From positions 62,001 to 126,000 of the forward strand of contig NZ_JABFMV010000005.1 in assembly GCF_013359685.1 (NCBI RefSeq): 64,000 nucleotides of DNA. Reading direction: 5' to 3'. The position numbers and the translations under genes are program-made. Below the pieces are notes generated by a model that had not been told where the DNA came from, did no database searches, and saw only the letters and a program-made list of their open reading frames with translations. Shown here one piece after another: positions 55,858-63,299 of the stretch; the first letter of the stretch is position 1, and every line of letters starts with the position of its first letter. This DNA comes from Leifsonia sp. C5G2. GTDB taxonomy: Bacteria > Actinomycetota > Actinomycetes > Actinomycetales > Microbacteriaceae.

Positions 55858-58065
55858 TCAGAATCGATTCCTGGCATACGGCTGCAGCGCCCGTCGGGCG
55901 CGCGGAGGTGGAGTCCCTGGCGGTTCTGCGACCGTACCCGCTTCAGCTTCTCTTCGGTGCTCTCCGGGCGACGCTACTGAGATTTCCGCCGGTCGATGGC
56001 TGGAGGGGGATTGGACCGCGACTTCCACGGGAGGGGTTGCGGCGCGTGCACGCAGAAGTCCGTCGGTGCGGTCGTCCTGTTCGACGGGTGCGGGGGCGAG
56101 GATCACGGTGCCGGACGGGCTGGTTTCGGCTATTCCTGCGGTGAGGTGGGCGGCGTTCCTGCGCATCAGATCGTCGGCGAGGTCCGCGTGTCGGATGGCT
56201 TCGAGTGCTTCCCCGTTGTCGTAGACGCCGGTGAAGATTTGGACGAGGATGCGTTCGATTTCTTGGCTGCTGATCTTCTTGTCGGCGTGCTGGTCAACGA
56301 TGTGACTGGTGTGGAACTCTCCGAAGCGGGGGGTGCCCTCGGTCAGGTATTGCCACCGAAGTAGGTGCAGGACTCCTTCGGCGTCGAAGCACCAGGTGAT
56401 CCGCAGATCGAAAGGGTCGTAGTACACCCGCAACATTCCGGTCTTCATCGCCACCGGGTCACCCTGCAGGCTGCGCAGGATCGGGCTCTTGTAGTTCAAA
56501 CGGCACACCCGGACACGGCTGGGCGAGATCTTCACTTTCACTGACGGCAGGAAACGCACCCAGTCGTACTGGTAGTCGATATCGGGAATGGCACCCACGC
56601 GCTCGGTGAGGATTTCGTACATCATGTAAGGACTGAGTTGTTTGTTCGGGTCCTCGGGCAGCGTCAACCCGTGATGCGTTCGATGGTTATAAAGGTCGAT
56701 GCACTGGCGCAGCCGCTGCTCGAACTGCGACGGCGACATCAGCTGCTCTGCTTGGGGGTCCTTGCCTTTCTCATGCACGGACCCCCCAGTGAAGCCGGGC
56801 ATCAGCGCCTCAAACATGTCTTTGATGGTGCGAAAGACTCGTTCCACCTGCGGCTTGTCAGTCGGGCTGTAGGAGCGTTGCGGTTCGTAGTGGATACCCA
56901 ACCGGGCCATTTGCGCGGTGACGTAGTCGGAGACATACGGTTTGCCGTTGTCGACCACGACCCCCTCAGGATGGAACGCAGCCGAGTAGAAAGTCATGAA
57001 CGCAGACGGCCTTCCGATGAACGGTTGTTGAGCGACCTCACCCGTTTTCTCGGCCCACTCGCTCGCCAACGCCGCGGTCTTAGGTCGCAGCACGTCGGCC
57101 AAGCACAGGCCGATGGCGAATTTCGTGGTGGTGTGGGTGATCGCGATCCCGACGATGCAGCGGGTGGCCAGGTCAAGAGCAAGAGTGACATCCAGCCGCA
57201 GCTTCTTGCCCGTCCGCGGATCCTGCACCCACACGTTCGCTTTCGTCGTGTCGACCAGCACCAACTCGCCCGGCCTGGTCGCCAAACGCGTCATACCCGA
57301 GGATTCAGGAACGTTCAATTCGGAGATACGGTTCTTGGCGCTCGCACCCAGATGCGACCAGCCGCTACGCAGTACCTTCACCCGTCGGCGCAGCGTGGTG
57401 ATCGATGGGAGCTCCAGTGCAGGAAGTTGCTTCGCGCAGTGGATCTGGAAGGCGCGTACGAGAGCGACGTCAGATTTCGTGGACTTGAGCGCGTGGTCAT
57501 TCAGGAAGGTCAGCAGCGCGTCTAGGACGGCGTCTTGGGTGCGCCAGGTGTGTGGCTTCAGGTAGCGGCCATCGAGAAGGCTTTGTTTGTCCTCCCAACG
57601 CTTCATAATCCGTTGCAGTCTCCGCATTTCTGAAGCGACAGTGACGGTGAACCCCTTGCGCTTGCCCTTTGTGCGAGGTTGCTGGGCGAGGAGTACAGCG
57701 AGTCGGCGGCGACGCTCGCCAAGCGGTGTTCGAGCGGGGTCCAGATCCGCTGGTGGCCGGTCGGTGTCCGGTTGGCTAGTGCGACGCCCCGTGAGCATGA
57801 TGTGCAGCAATTCAGAATCTTCGCGCAGCCGAGTCGCCGAGGACTCCGACAGCCGCTCTTGGATGTCATGTAGCTGCGGCAAGTCGGCGGGGGCGGTAGT
57901 GCCCCGCAGTGCGCTCGCGATGTCGGCGGCTGGCACCTGACCTGTGGAAGAGCCGTCGGGGCTGGTCAATGTGACCATCGCGCCGACCTTGGTGATCACG
58001 GCACGCTCGCCCTGCCAGTCGACCTCGACGCCGGCCCGAATCCAATGCACCTCCGTCGGTGTCAC
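55858..58065 (-). CDS. tniA: TniA/TnsB-type DDE transposase
   Basis: This 735-residue Mu/Tn7-like integrase carries the catalytic triad D272 (LVLVDTTKAN), D372 (VVVDNGKPYVSD) and E408 (TDKPQVERVFRTIKD), with the DDX35E spacing. The N-terminal part has helix-turn-helix-like segments (RRRVKVLRSGWSHL) for binding transposon-end repeats. The C-terminal Mu-type beta barrel is seen in YKSPILRSLQGDPVAM and the tail. The start overlaps the tnsA stop (ATGA). In Tn7 TnsB does strand transfer at both ends, while TnsA cuts the 5' ends. Confidence 0.95.
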   Translation of the reverse strand: MTPTEVHWIRAGVEVDWQGERAVITKVGAMVTLTSPDGSSTGQVPAADIASALRGTTAPADLPQLHDIQERLSESSATRLREDSELLHIMLTGRRTSQPDTDRPPADLDPARTPLGERRRRLAVLLAQQPRTKGKRKGFTVTVASEMRRLQRIMKRWEDKQSLLDGRYLKPHTWRTQDAVLDALLTFLNDHALKSTKSDVALVRAFQIHCAKQLPALELPSITTLRRRVKVLRSGWSHLGASAKNRISELNVPESSGMTRLATRPGELVLVDTTKANVWVQDPRTGKKLRLDVTLALDLATRCIVGIAITHTTTKFAIGLCLADVLRPKTAALASEWAEKTGEVAQQPFIGRPSAFMTFYSAAFHPEGVVVDNGKPYVSDYVTAQMARLGIHYEPQRSYSPTDKPQVERVFRTIKDMFEALMPGFTGGSVHEKGKDPQAEQLMSPSQFEQRLRQCIDLYNHRTHHGLTLPEDPNKQLSPYMMYEILTERVGAIPDIDYQYDWVRFLPSVKVKISPSRVRVCRLNYKSPILRSLQGDPVAMKTGMLRVYYDPFDLRITWCFDAEGVLHLLRWQYLTEGTPRFGEFHTSHIVDQHADKKISSQEIERILVQIFTGVYDNGEALEAIRHADLADDLMRRNAAHLTAGIAETSPSGTVILAPAPVEQDDRTDGLLRARAATPPVEVAVQSPSSHRPAEISVASPGEHRREAEAGTVAEPPGTPPPRARRALQPYARNRF

Positions 58066-58994
58066 AGCAGTATCGTCTCCGTATCGAACGGTCGGCTCAG
58101 ATCGATGGTGAGTTCGTGATCCCAGAGCAATCGGCGCAGAACAACCAGCACAACCGGCGCCGGCACCTGCAAAAACTCGGCAGCCTGATTAACGACTTCG
58201 CCGACACGCGCGCCGGAACGGGCCGCCTTGAGCACCTCAGGACCGATGATCGCCAGCGTCGGCTCGGGGACGCGGGCCGAGGCAAAGAGCGCAAGATTGC
58301 TAGTGATAACCTGCGGTGCTCCGACCCAGACCGCGTGTTGTATCCCCGCGCTCGCAAGCACCTTATCGACAACCGCGTGGCGCCGAAGCACATCCGCCGT
58401 CTCAGCGGCCGTGTGCCATTTCACATCGACGACGACCACGCCGCCCGTCCGCGTGATCAGCACAAAGTCGGGGGTGTGTGAGTCCAGCTCATGTCCCACC
58501 GGGAAGTCGATAGTGAACGGTTGAGCAGCGATGTGCACCACATCGAGGTTCCAGTCAACAAGGATCATGAACCGTCGCTCGTGCTGCGACTCGCACGCAA
58601 TCAGATCACCGACCGTGCGGCTGAAGAACGCGACCGGTTTGTTGACCTGACCATGTCGCCTCGAGAAATCCCGCATCGGGTGGCAGAACACCAGATCAGC
58701 CCAACTGACCTGCGAGATCGGCCGCGCGTACCCGGTACTGCCGTCCCGAGACAACAGCACGCGAACACCTGACTCATGCGGTTGCCGTTGAGGCAACCGG
58801 ATTCGTCGCGGTCCCCGCACCGGCCGAAACAGGCGAGCGCGGCGCCCCTCACCAAGACGTATCTCGGCCCTCAACAAGTCAAGAGCAGCTGTCAACTCGC
58901 CCGGCATCGCGGCAGGTGACGCAGTCCGCGCGACAGCCGCTTCCCAAGCGCTCACAACGGAGTTCGCCGAGTCTATAGGTGCAGGGTTCACCAT
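58062..58994 (-). CDS. tnsA: TnsA-like endonuclease
   Basis: TnsA is a restriction-endonuclease-like protein that makes the 5' cuts in cut-and-paste transposition. This 310-residue protein has the catalytic core: E139 (ESQHERRFMILVDWNLDVVHIAAQPF), D176 (HTPDFVLI) and K192 (VVVVDVKWHTA), the usual TnsA arrangement. The ATG at 58994 with AGG upstream is preferred to GTG 59018 (eight residues longer). Having TnsA implies cut-and-paste rather than copy-in transposition. It is the first gene of the tight tnsA-tniA-tniB-tniQ operon. Confidence 0.88.
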   Translation of the reverse strand: MVNPAPIDSANSVVSAWEAAVARTASPAAMPGELTAALDLLRAEIRLGEGRRARLFRPVRGPRRIRLPQRQPHESGVRVLLSRDGSTGYARPISQVSWADLVFCHPMRDFSRRHGQVNKPVAFFSRTVGDLIACESQHERRFMILVDWNLDVVHIAAQPFTIDFPVGHELDSHTPDFVLITRTGGVVVVDVKWHTAAETADVLRRHAVVDKVLASAGIQHAVWVGAPQVITSNLALFASARVPEPTLAIIGPEVLKAARSGARVGEVVNQAAEFLQVPAPVVLVVLRRLLWDHELTIDLSRPFDTETILL

Positions 58995-59108
58995 GCCGCC
59001 TGACAAAGCCGGCTGCACGGCGGTGGTCGGTCACAACCATCGGACGTAACGAACATAGTCCGCAGACTACAACCTTTTAAGCCATTCTTAATACCCAAAC
59101 ATTGAACG

Positions 59109-59372
59109 TTATGCGGATTGGTCCCGCTGCTCCCGCGCGCTGCGCAACCAATTCGAGACCGACGCTTGGCTGGCGCCGACCGCCTCACTGATCTTTGCGA
59201 TAGTCAGCCCGATCTCGCTGGCCTCCACGACGAGTTCTAGTCGGCGCTCGGTTAACTCCCTGATCTGGAGCTCGGCTGCGCTGAGGGATTCCAGGAGTTC
59301 GTCCGCGCGCGCCGGGTCGCTGACGATCTTCCGGGGTTTGCGGGTTCGCCGTGCGGGCACTGGTGATGTCAT
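59109..59372 (-). CDS. Small HTH protein upstream of tnsA
   Basis: This 87-residue protein has a basic front (SPVPARRTRKPRKIVSD), a Leu/Glu-rich helix LLESLSAAELQIRELTERRLELVVEASEIG and a helix-turn-helix GLTIAKISEAVGASQASVSNWLRSARE. The position 114 bases upstream of tnsA on the same strand fits a regulator of the transposition operon. Alternatively it could be an architectural protein. I do not know a named family. Confidence 0.72.
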   Translation of the reverse strand: MTSPVPARRTRKPRKIVSDPARADELLESLSAAELQIRELTERRLELVVEASEIGLTIAKISEAVGASQASVSNWLRSAREQRDQSA

Positions 59373-59744
59373 TTATCCGTTCCGATCCGAAAGCCAGATG
59401 CCGGACCGGTGGTTGCAACGCGCGAAGGCGCGTGGAATGATCCGACACGATACTCGTTCGGATCCGGGTGGCCTTCTTCGGTTGCAACGGGCAGTGCACG
59501 CGACCTGCAAGTCGCGTTTCGAACCGTCAACGGTGACGGTTGCGAAGCATGCCCAGCGACAATGTTAGCCATCCGGCCCTCTCCGCGCTCGCGATGGCTG
59601 GATGTCCCATTCATCACCTGCGCTTCTGCTCGTATACGAGCATTTTCGCAGCTATGGCTAGTCCGAGACGCCCTCCCCTGCGTATTTCAGTAATGGCGGC
59701 GTACCCCAGGCACAAGTGTCGGCCGTTTCTGATTGTCTGCACGT
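59373..59744. other. Structured non-coding region next to the transposition operon
   Basis: This region has no gene. It contains three near-copies of GGTTGCAACG (59411-59420, 59480-59489; GGTTGCGAAG at 59538-59547), and two perfect hairpins, CGCGAC-N6-GTCGCG (59500-59517) and AACCGTCA-N4-TGACGGTT (59522-59541). It is where the right end of the Tn7-like element would be expected. No TGT...ACA end was identified with confidence. Confidence 0.5.
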
Positions 59745-60899
59745 ATGAGCTCTAGACCGTCGGGCGCACCCTCATCGCGAACTCTCCGGGAGACGGCGAA
59801 TGAGTTCGCCGGGCTCTGCGCGATAGCAGTCTTTGCGGGTGTGGTGGTTCCACTCATTGAGTTCGCGAACTTCTCGCCACAAGGCACCAACCTCGCCCAC
59901 ATCTTCACTAACGCCGGCAAGTCGCTGCTGGCCCAGGTGGGTTGGTCGTTCCCCCTGACGATCACGGTTCTCCTGGGCTTCTTCGCCGTTCTGATCGGTG
60001 GCCAACTGTTCGCGAGCCAGGAGGATTCGGACCGCTTGAGGCGCACCCTGGGCTTCACTGCCGAGTCGATCGCTGCGGCTGGTGTGCCTGTGATGGTGTA
60101 CGTCAGCGTCTACTGCCTCACGTCTCCCAAGGACTGGGCGAGCCTCATCACCGTCGTCCCCGCTTTTGGGCTTATTGTCTTCCTCAGTCTGCAGCTCGGA
60201 CGGTTCAACGCGCTCGATGACCAGGCGCGCGTGCGGGAGCTCTGCAAGCGAATCGACCAGCGCGAGAAGCGAATCGCAGAGCTGGCGCCGATTGCGCAGC
60301 GGCCTTTGATCGGCGCGATCGCAGTGAACGTGATCGTTCTAATGGCAACGCACGTTCTCCTTGCTTTCGGCAGCGTCCAGGTCCTCCGGGCACTTGGAGT
60401 TCCCCTACCCGAGTCGAGCCCTCAGACCTCGGGACAACTAGTCGCGAGCTATGTAGGAGTCGGGGTGTATTTCGCCGTGGTTGCGGCGTTGTTGGCGGCC
60501 GCACTGCGCTCGTACTTCGCTGACCTATCGCGAACGCGATGGGTGCCTTTGCTAATCGTGGTTGGGCTGTGGGTTTTGGTCGCCGGCGGGATCCTGATTG
60601 GGCTCACGACCACGGCAGATTTAAATCCGGTCGCTGGCGGTATTAGCTTCGCGGTGCCCAACATCCTTGTGATCGTGTCCCTGCGACAGCCGCGGCGGGC
60701 GGGGAGATGGCGGCTTCTTGGGTGGTCGCTACGTAGCGGGGCAGCCTCTTCTGCTGCCCGAACTTTGGAGCGCTCGCGGGCCAAGTACGCCGACGATCTA
60801 CAAGTCGTGCAGGAACGCATAGCGCAACAGAAGTCACAGCCTGTTTGGCGGGAGCGACTCTGGGCGATGCTGCAATGGAGGCAGTCCGAGCGCGGATAA
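59745..60899 (+). CDS. Hypothetical polytopic membrane protein
   Basis: This 384-residue membrane protein has seven to eight hydrophobic segments (FAGLCAIAVFAGVVVPLIEFA, FPLTITVLLGFFAVLIGGQLFA, VPVMVYVSVYCLTS, VPAFGLIVFLSLQLG, IGAIAVNVIVLMATHVLLAFG, YVGVGVYFAVVAALLAAAL, WVPLLIVVGLWVLVAGGILIG). A charged helical section (ARVRELCKRIDQREKRIAEL) lies in the middle, and the C-terminus is basic. The family is not recognised. ATG 59745 is preferred over TTG 59733. Confidence 0.7.
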   Translation: MSSRPSGAPSSRTLRETANEFAGLCAIAVFAGVVVPLIEFANFSPQGTNLAHIFTNAGKSLLAQVGWSFPLTITVLLGFFAVLIGGQLFASQEDSDRLRRTLGFTAESIAAAGVPVMVYVSVYCLTSPKDWASLITVVPAFGLIVFLSLQLGRFNALDDQARVRELCKRIDQREKRIAELAPIAQRPLIGAIAVNVIVLMATHVLLAFGSVQVLRALGVPLPESSPQTSGQLVASYVGVGVYFAVVAALLAAALRSYFADLSRTRWVPLLIVVGLWVLVAGGILIGLTTTADLNPVAGGISFAVPNILVIVSLRQPRRAGRWRLLGWSLRSGAASSAARTLERSRAKYADDLQVVQERIAQQKSQPVWRERLWAMLQWRQSERG

Positions 60900-61003
60900 A
60901 CGCGGGCGAGTAAGGCAGTGAGGCCGAGGACCGAAGGGCACGTAGCGCGCCCAATGGCAACGCGCACCGTCCGGGACGATGATCTGCCAGGACGCCGAGC
61001 TGT

Positions 61004-61666
61004 TCAGCGCGAAAGAGACGGTCGCTCGTCGGAATCCTCAGTGAGCGAGTGAGCCAGCCGCTCCAGGGAGGCTCTCGACATCGGGAACGCTCCGAACCAG
61101 CCCCGGAACCTCGGCATGAGCGGGACTTCCACGGCTTCGCCGTCACTGGCGAAATGAAGCACTAGTGCCCAGCTCAGTCCGGAATACCGCTCTCGCTTAG
61201 CAACGACCGCATTCGAGATCGACGCCCGAGCAAACTGGGCGACCTTCACCGGCTCCCGCGTCCCGAACCACAAGCTGACCTCGTGCTCATCCAAGACCAC
61301 CCCAAAGAATTGCGGGGCAGCGTCGGCGTGAGTGATCGGTCGCGGGATGAAGCCGAGCGCAGCGAGCGCCTCATCAAGCCCCGCAGCCTTCTGGGAAGTG
61401 AGAACGGTCGCTGTCGGGAACCGGTGCCTAAGCCGCCGATTGCGGCTGAGCTGAGGGCCAAGGATCGGGAGCAGCATCAGCAGGATGAGAAGCGGCAGTC
61501 CCAACAGGGTGCCCAGTATCGCGAGGAGCGTCGACAGACCCCTGTACTGTGACGCCCCGAATGCCGAGACCACCAAGGCGATCAGAGCGAGCACGGCGAG
61601 CACGGCGAACGGGATGGACGCAACCCACAGGCGTCTTCCGCCTGAGGTGCTCTTGCTGTCAATCAT
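61004..61666 (-). CDS. Hypothetical membrane protein
   Basis: This 220-residue protein has two membrane segments near the N-terminus (LWVASIPFAVLAVLALIALVVSAFG and LLAILGTLLGLPLLILLMLLPILG) and a soluble C-terminal domain of mixed alpha/beta type (FFGVVLDEHEVSLWFGTREPVKVAQFARASISNAVV). The family is unknown. It is just downstream (3 bases) of the membrane gene at 61670-62179, so they are probably co-transcribed. Confidence 0.65.
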   Translation of the reverse strand: MIDSKSTSGGRRLWVASIPFAVLAVLALIALVVSAFGASQYRGLSTLLAILGTLLGLPLLILLMLLPILGPQLSRNRRLRHRFPTATVLTSQKAAGLDEALAALGFIPRPITHADAAPQFFGVVLDEHEVSLWFGTREPVKVAQFARASISNAVVAKRERYSGLSWALVLHFASDGEAVEVPLMPRFRGWFGAFPMSRASLERLAHSLTEDSDERPSLSR

Positions 61667-61669
61667 GCG

Positions 61670-62179
61670 TTATCTTCCTCGGCTCATCCCTGCTGCTTCC
61701 AACGATTTCGGGCTCCAATAAGGCCTGATGGAGAAACCTTCATCAGGCCCCGGGCCCCTTGCGCCGGAATTGAATGAAAGAGGCGAGCCCGAACGCGAGC
61801 CCTGCTCCGAGTGAGCACAAAGCAGGGGAAGTGACACACGAAACAGAGTCAGCAAGCCGTAAAGGCCTCCGGCCGAGACGATGAATCCCACCGCTCCATA
61901 GAGCGACCCTTGGGTTCGAAAGGTGAAATGGGAGTAAGCAAAATGCCGGACGAGGACAACTACCCCAAAGACAAACAGGCCATACAAGAACCCAACAGGG
62001 AGACCGAACACAACATACTCCGCAAGGGCGAATGGAACTTGCCATGAATGGGAGTAGTCAATTCCCGTAGCGATCACCGCGGCGAGCGACAACAGACCGA
62101 GTAGAAGGCTCGGCCAAAGCCAAGCGATCAGCAGTCCCGACCTTGTTGGCGACGCAATTCTGCTGTCACTTGTAGTCAT
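61670..62179 (-). CDS. Hypothetical membrane protein, C-terminal frameshift suspected
   Basis: ATG 62179 has the SD AAGGGGG. The frame gives three good membrane segments (SGLLIAWLWPSLLLGLLSLAAVIATG, LAEYVVFGLPVGFLYGLFVFGVVVLV, GSLYGAVGFIVSAGGLYGLLTLFRVSLPLL), then turns into an improbable Ser/Pro/Gly tail. The other frame continues from the same point as LCSLGAGLAFGLASFIQFRRKGPGA with a stop at 61743, which reads as the natural fourth segment. A one-base change near 61815 would restore it. It may be a pseudogene or a sequencing error. Confidence 0.55.
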   Translation of the reverse strand: MTTSDSRIASPTRSGLLIAWLWPSLLLGLLSLAAVIATGIDYSHSWQVPFALAEYVVFGLPVGFLYGLFVFGVVVLVRHFAYSHFTFRTQGSLYGAVGFIVSAGGLYGLLTLFRVSLPLLCAHSEQGSRSGSPLSFNSGARGPGPDEGFSIRPYWSPKSLEAAGMSRGR

Positions 62180-62420
62180 CTCAGCACCCCCTTCTCGCAC
62201 GTTTATCTCCCCATCGCGATTGAAGTGTTCCTGTAGGGCTTGTGGTGAGTTGAAGCCGCGAGCGGGGAGAAAGGCGTGTACTAAGCTGCAGCACGTCATC
62301 GAGCCGCGCCTCTAGCAGGCGCTCCGCACGCCGCGGCCGAAATCTGGCGCTCACCATACGCATCCACAACCCCTCGTAATGTCCGCGGTTAGCCCACCCA
62401 GTCGCCCGCGCCTCCGGGCC

Positions 62421-62969
62421 TCAGGCCTGTACGTGATGCCCGAACGCGAACCCGAGGGCAACCCAGACTACGAGGCTGACGAGCGGCGCCGCCGCCGCCA
62501 GGACGATCGCCACGATGCCCTGGCGCCGCCCCCGATTCTGAACGACAGCCACGATGCCTTGAGTCAGCGGCCAAACGCCCAGGATCGAGCCAAGCAACAT
62601 CTGGGCAGCGAATGTCCCTTGGTCCGGACGCATATTGAAGCCGGCGCTGGTGCCGGTGTTATACAGATAGAGCGTCGTGGACGTCAGTCCTATCAGGACC
62701 GATGCCACGACAGAGAGGCCCATAACGCATATAGCGATGAGCATCGCCACCCATCCCAGCCTCGGGGATCGCGCCACGAGTAGATTTCCCCCGGCCGGTG
62801 GCGCTTGGTGATGATTGGCCCACGCAGAGCTTGTCTGCTCTCCACCCGGGCCCTGGAAACCCTGTACGACAGCAGGCGTGCGGGGTGCGGCGGGCGTGAC
62901 CGCAGTCTGCGGTTCGCCCAGGTGCGTCGATGCGGACCGCTTCGCTGGCGCGTCCTGGCTGTCTGTCAT
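62421..62969 (-). CDS. Hypothetical membrane protein (DUF4190-like shape)
   Basis: This 182-residue protein has a Pro/Ala/Gln-rich cytoplasmic front (about 70 residues), then three membrane segments (WVAMLIAICVMGLSVVASVLIGLT, AAQMLLGSILGVWPLTQGIVAVVQN, GIVAIVLAAAAPLVSLVVWVALGFAFG). Proline-rich front plus small membrane unit is a common actinobacterial layout (DUF4190 and relatives). Its relation to the CD-NTase-like gene upstream is unclear. Between 62180 and 62420 I see nothing. Confidence 0.65.
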   Translation of the reverse strand: MTDSQDAPAKRSASTHLGEPQTAVTPAAPRTPAVVQGFQGPGGEQTSSAWANHHQAPPAGGNLLVARSPRLGWVAMLIAICVMGLSVVASVLIGLTSTTLYLYNTGTSAGFNMRPDQGTFAAQMLLGSILGVWPLTQGIVAVVQNRGRRQGIVAIVLAAAAPLVSLVVWVALGFAFGHHVQA

Positions 62970-63299
62970 GGTGCCGAGCGTATCGTCGGACCGTGGCCGG
63001 GGCGTACTCCCCGGTCTAGGGGTCAGTCGTCAAACTAGTCAAAGGAGAAGCCCCTGCGAGCACGAGGCTCACCGGGGCGATTCGGGCCGTGATTCCGTTC
63101 GAGCGTAACTCGCGATGATCCGGGTGGTCGGTGGGAGACAACATTGCCGGTGATGTTCGGCCACGCCACCTCCAGCGAGCCGAGAGCCTAATGATTGCCC
63201 CGATCACCACGGCCGTGTTCACCAGCGAGGCGGAGGCGACCACCGAGGGCCTTGGGAGGACTCTCGGCGGAGAGCTCTGGCGGTGGCGCTCGCCCTTGT
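62970..63299. other. Region downstream of the CD-NTase-like gene
   Basis: There is no convincing gene. A minus-strand open frame has a short hydrophobic stretch (VVASASLVNTAVVIGAIIRLSAR), but then becomes unlike protein. A hairpin at 63050-63078 is a likely terminator of the CD-NTase transcript. Confidence 0.35.
63050..63078 (-). terminator. Rho-independent-like terminator
   Basis: On the minus strand GCCCCGGTGAGC pairs with GCTCGCAGGGGC around CTCGT (one mismatch, one wobble), and TTCTCCTTTG follows. It would terminate transcription coming from the CD-NTase-like gene at 63300. Confidence 0.6.

Noticed and set aside
59022-59035. Sequence GGTGGTCGGTCACA as the right transposon end, pairing with TGTGAACGGCCAC at 42500
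   Set aside because: The likeness is 11 of 13 bases, but the site lies about 28 bases before the tnsA start with no space for transposase-binding repeats, and there is no second repeat. It is probably chance in GC-rich DNA.
42473-59400. CRISPR-associated transposon (CAST)
   Set aside because: A Tn7-like core is present, but no cas12k, cas5/6/7/8 or repeat-spacer array was seen in the island. The TniQ is long and TnsD-like, not the short CAST type.
59461-59560. Possible tRNA gene (CTGCAA loop, TTCGAA)
   Set aside because: The hairpin with CTGCAA has a six-base loop, and the acceptor and D stems cannot be formed. The TTCGAA is not flanked by complementary arms.
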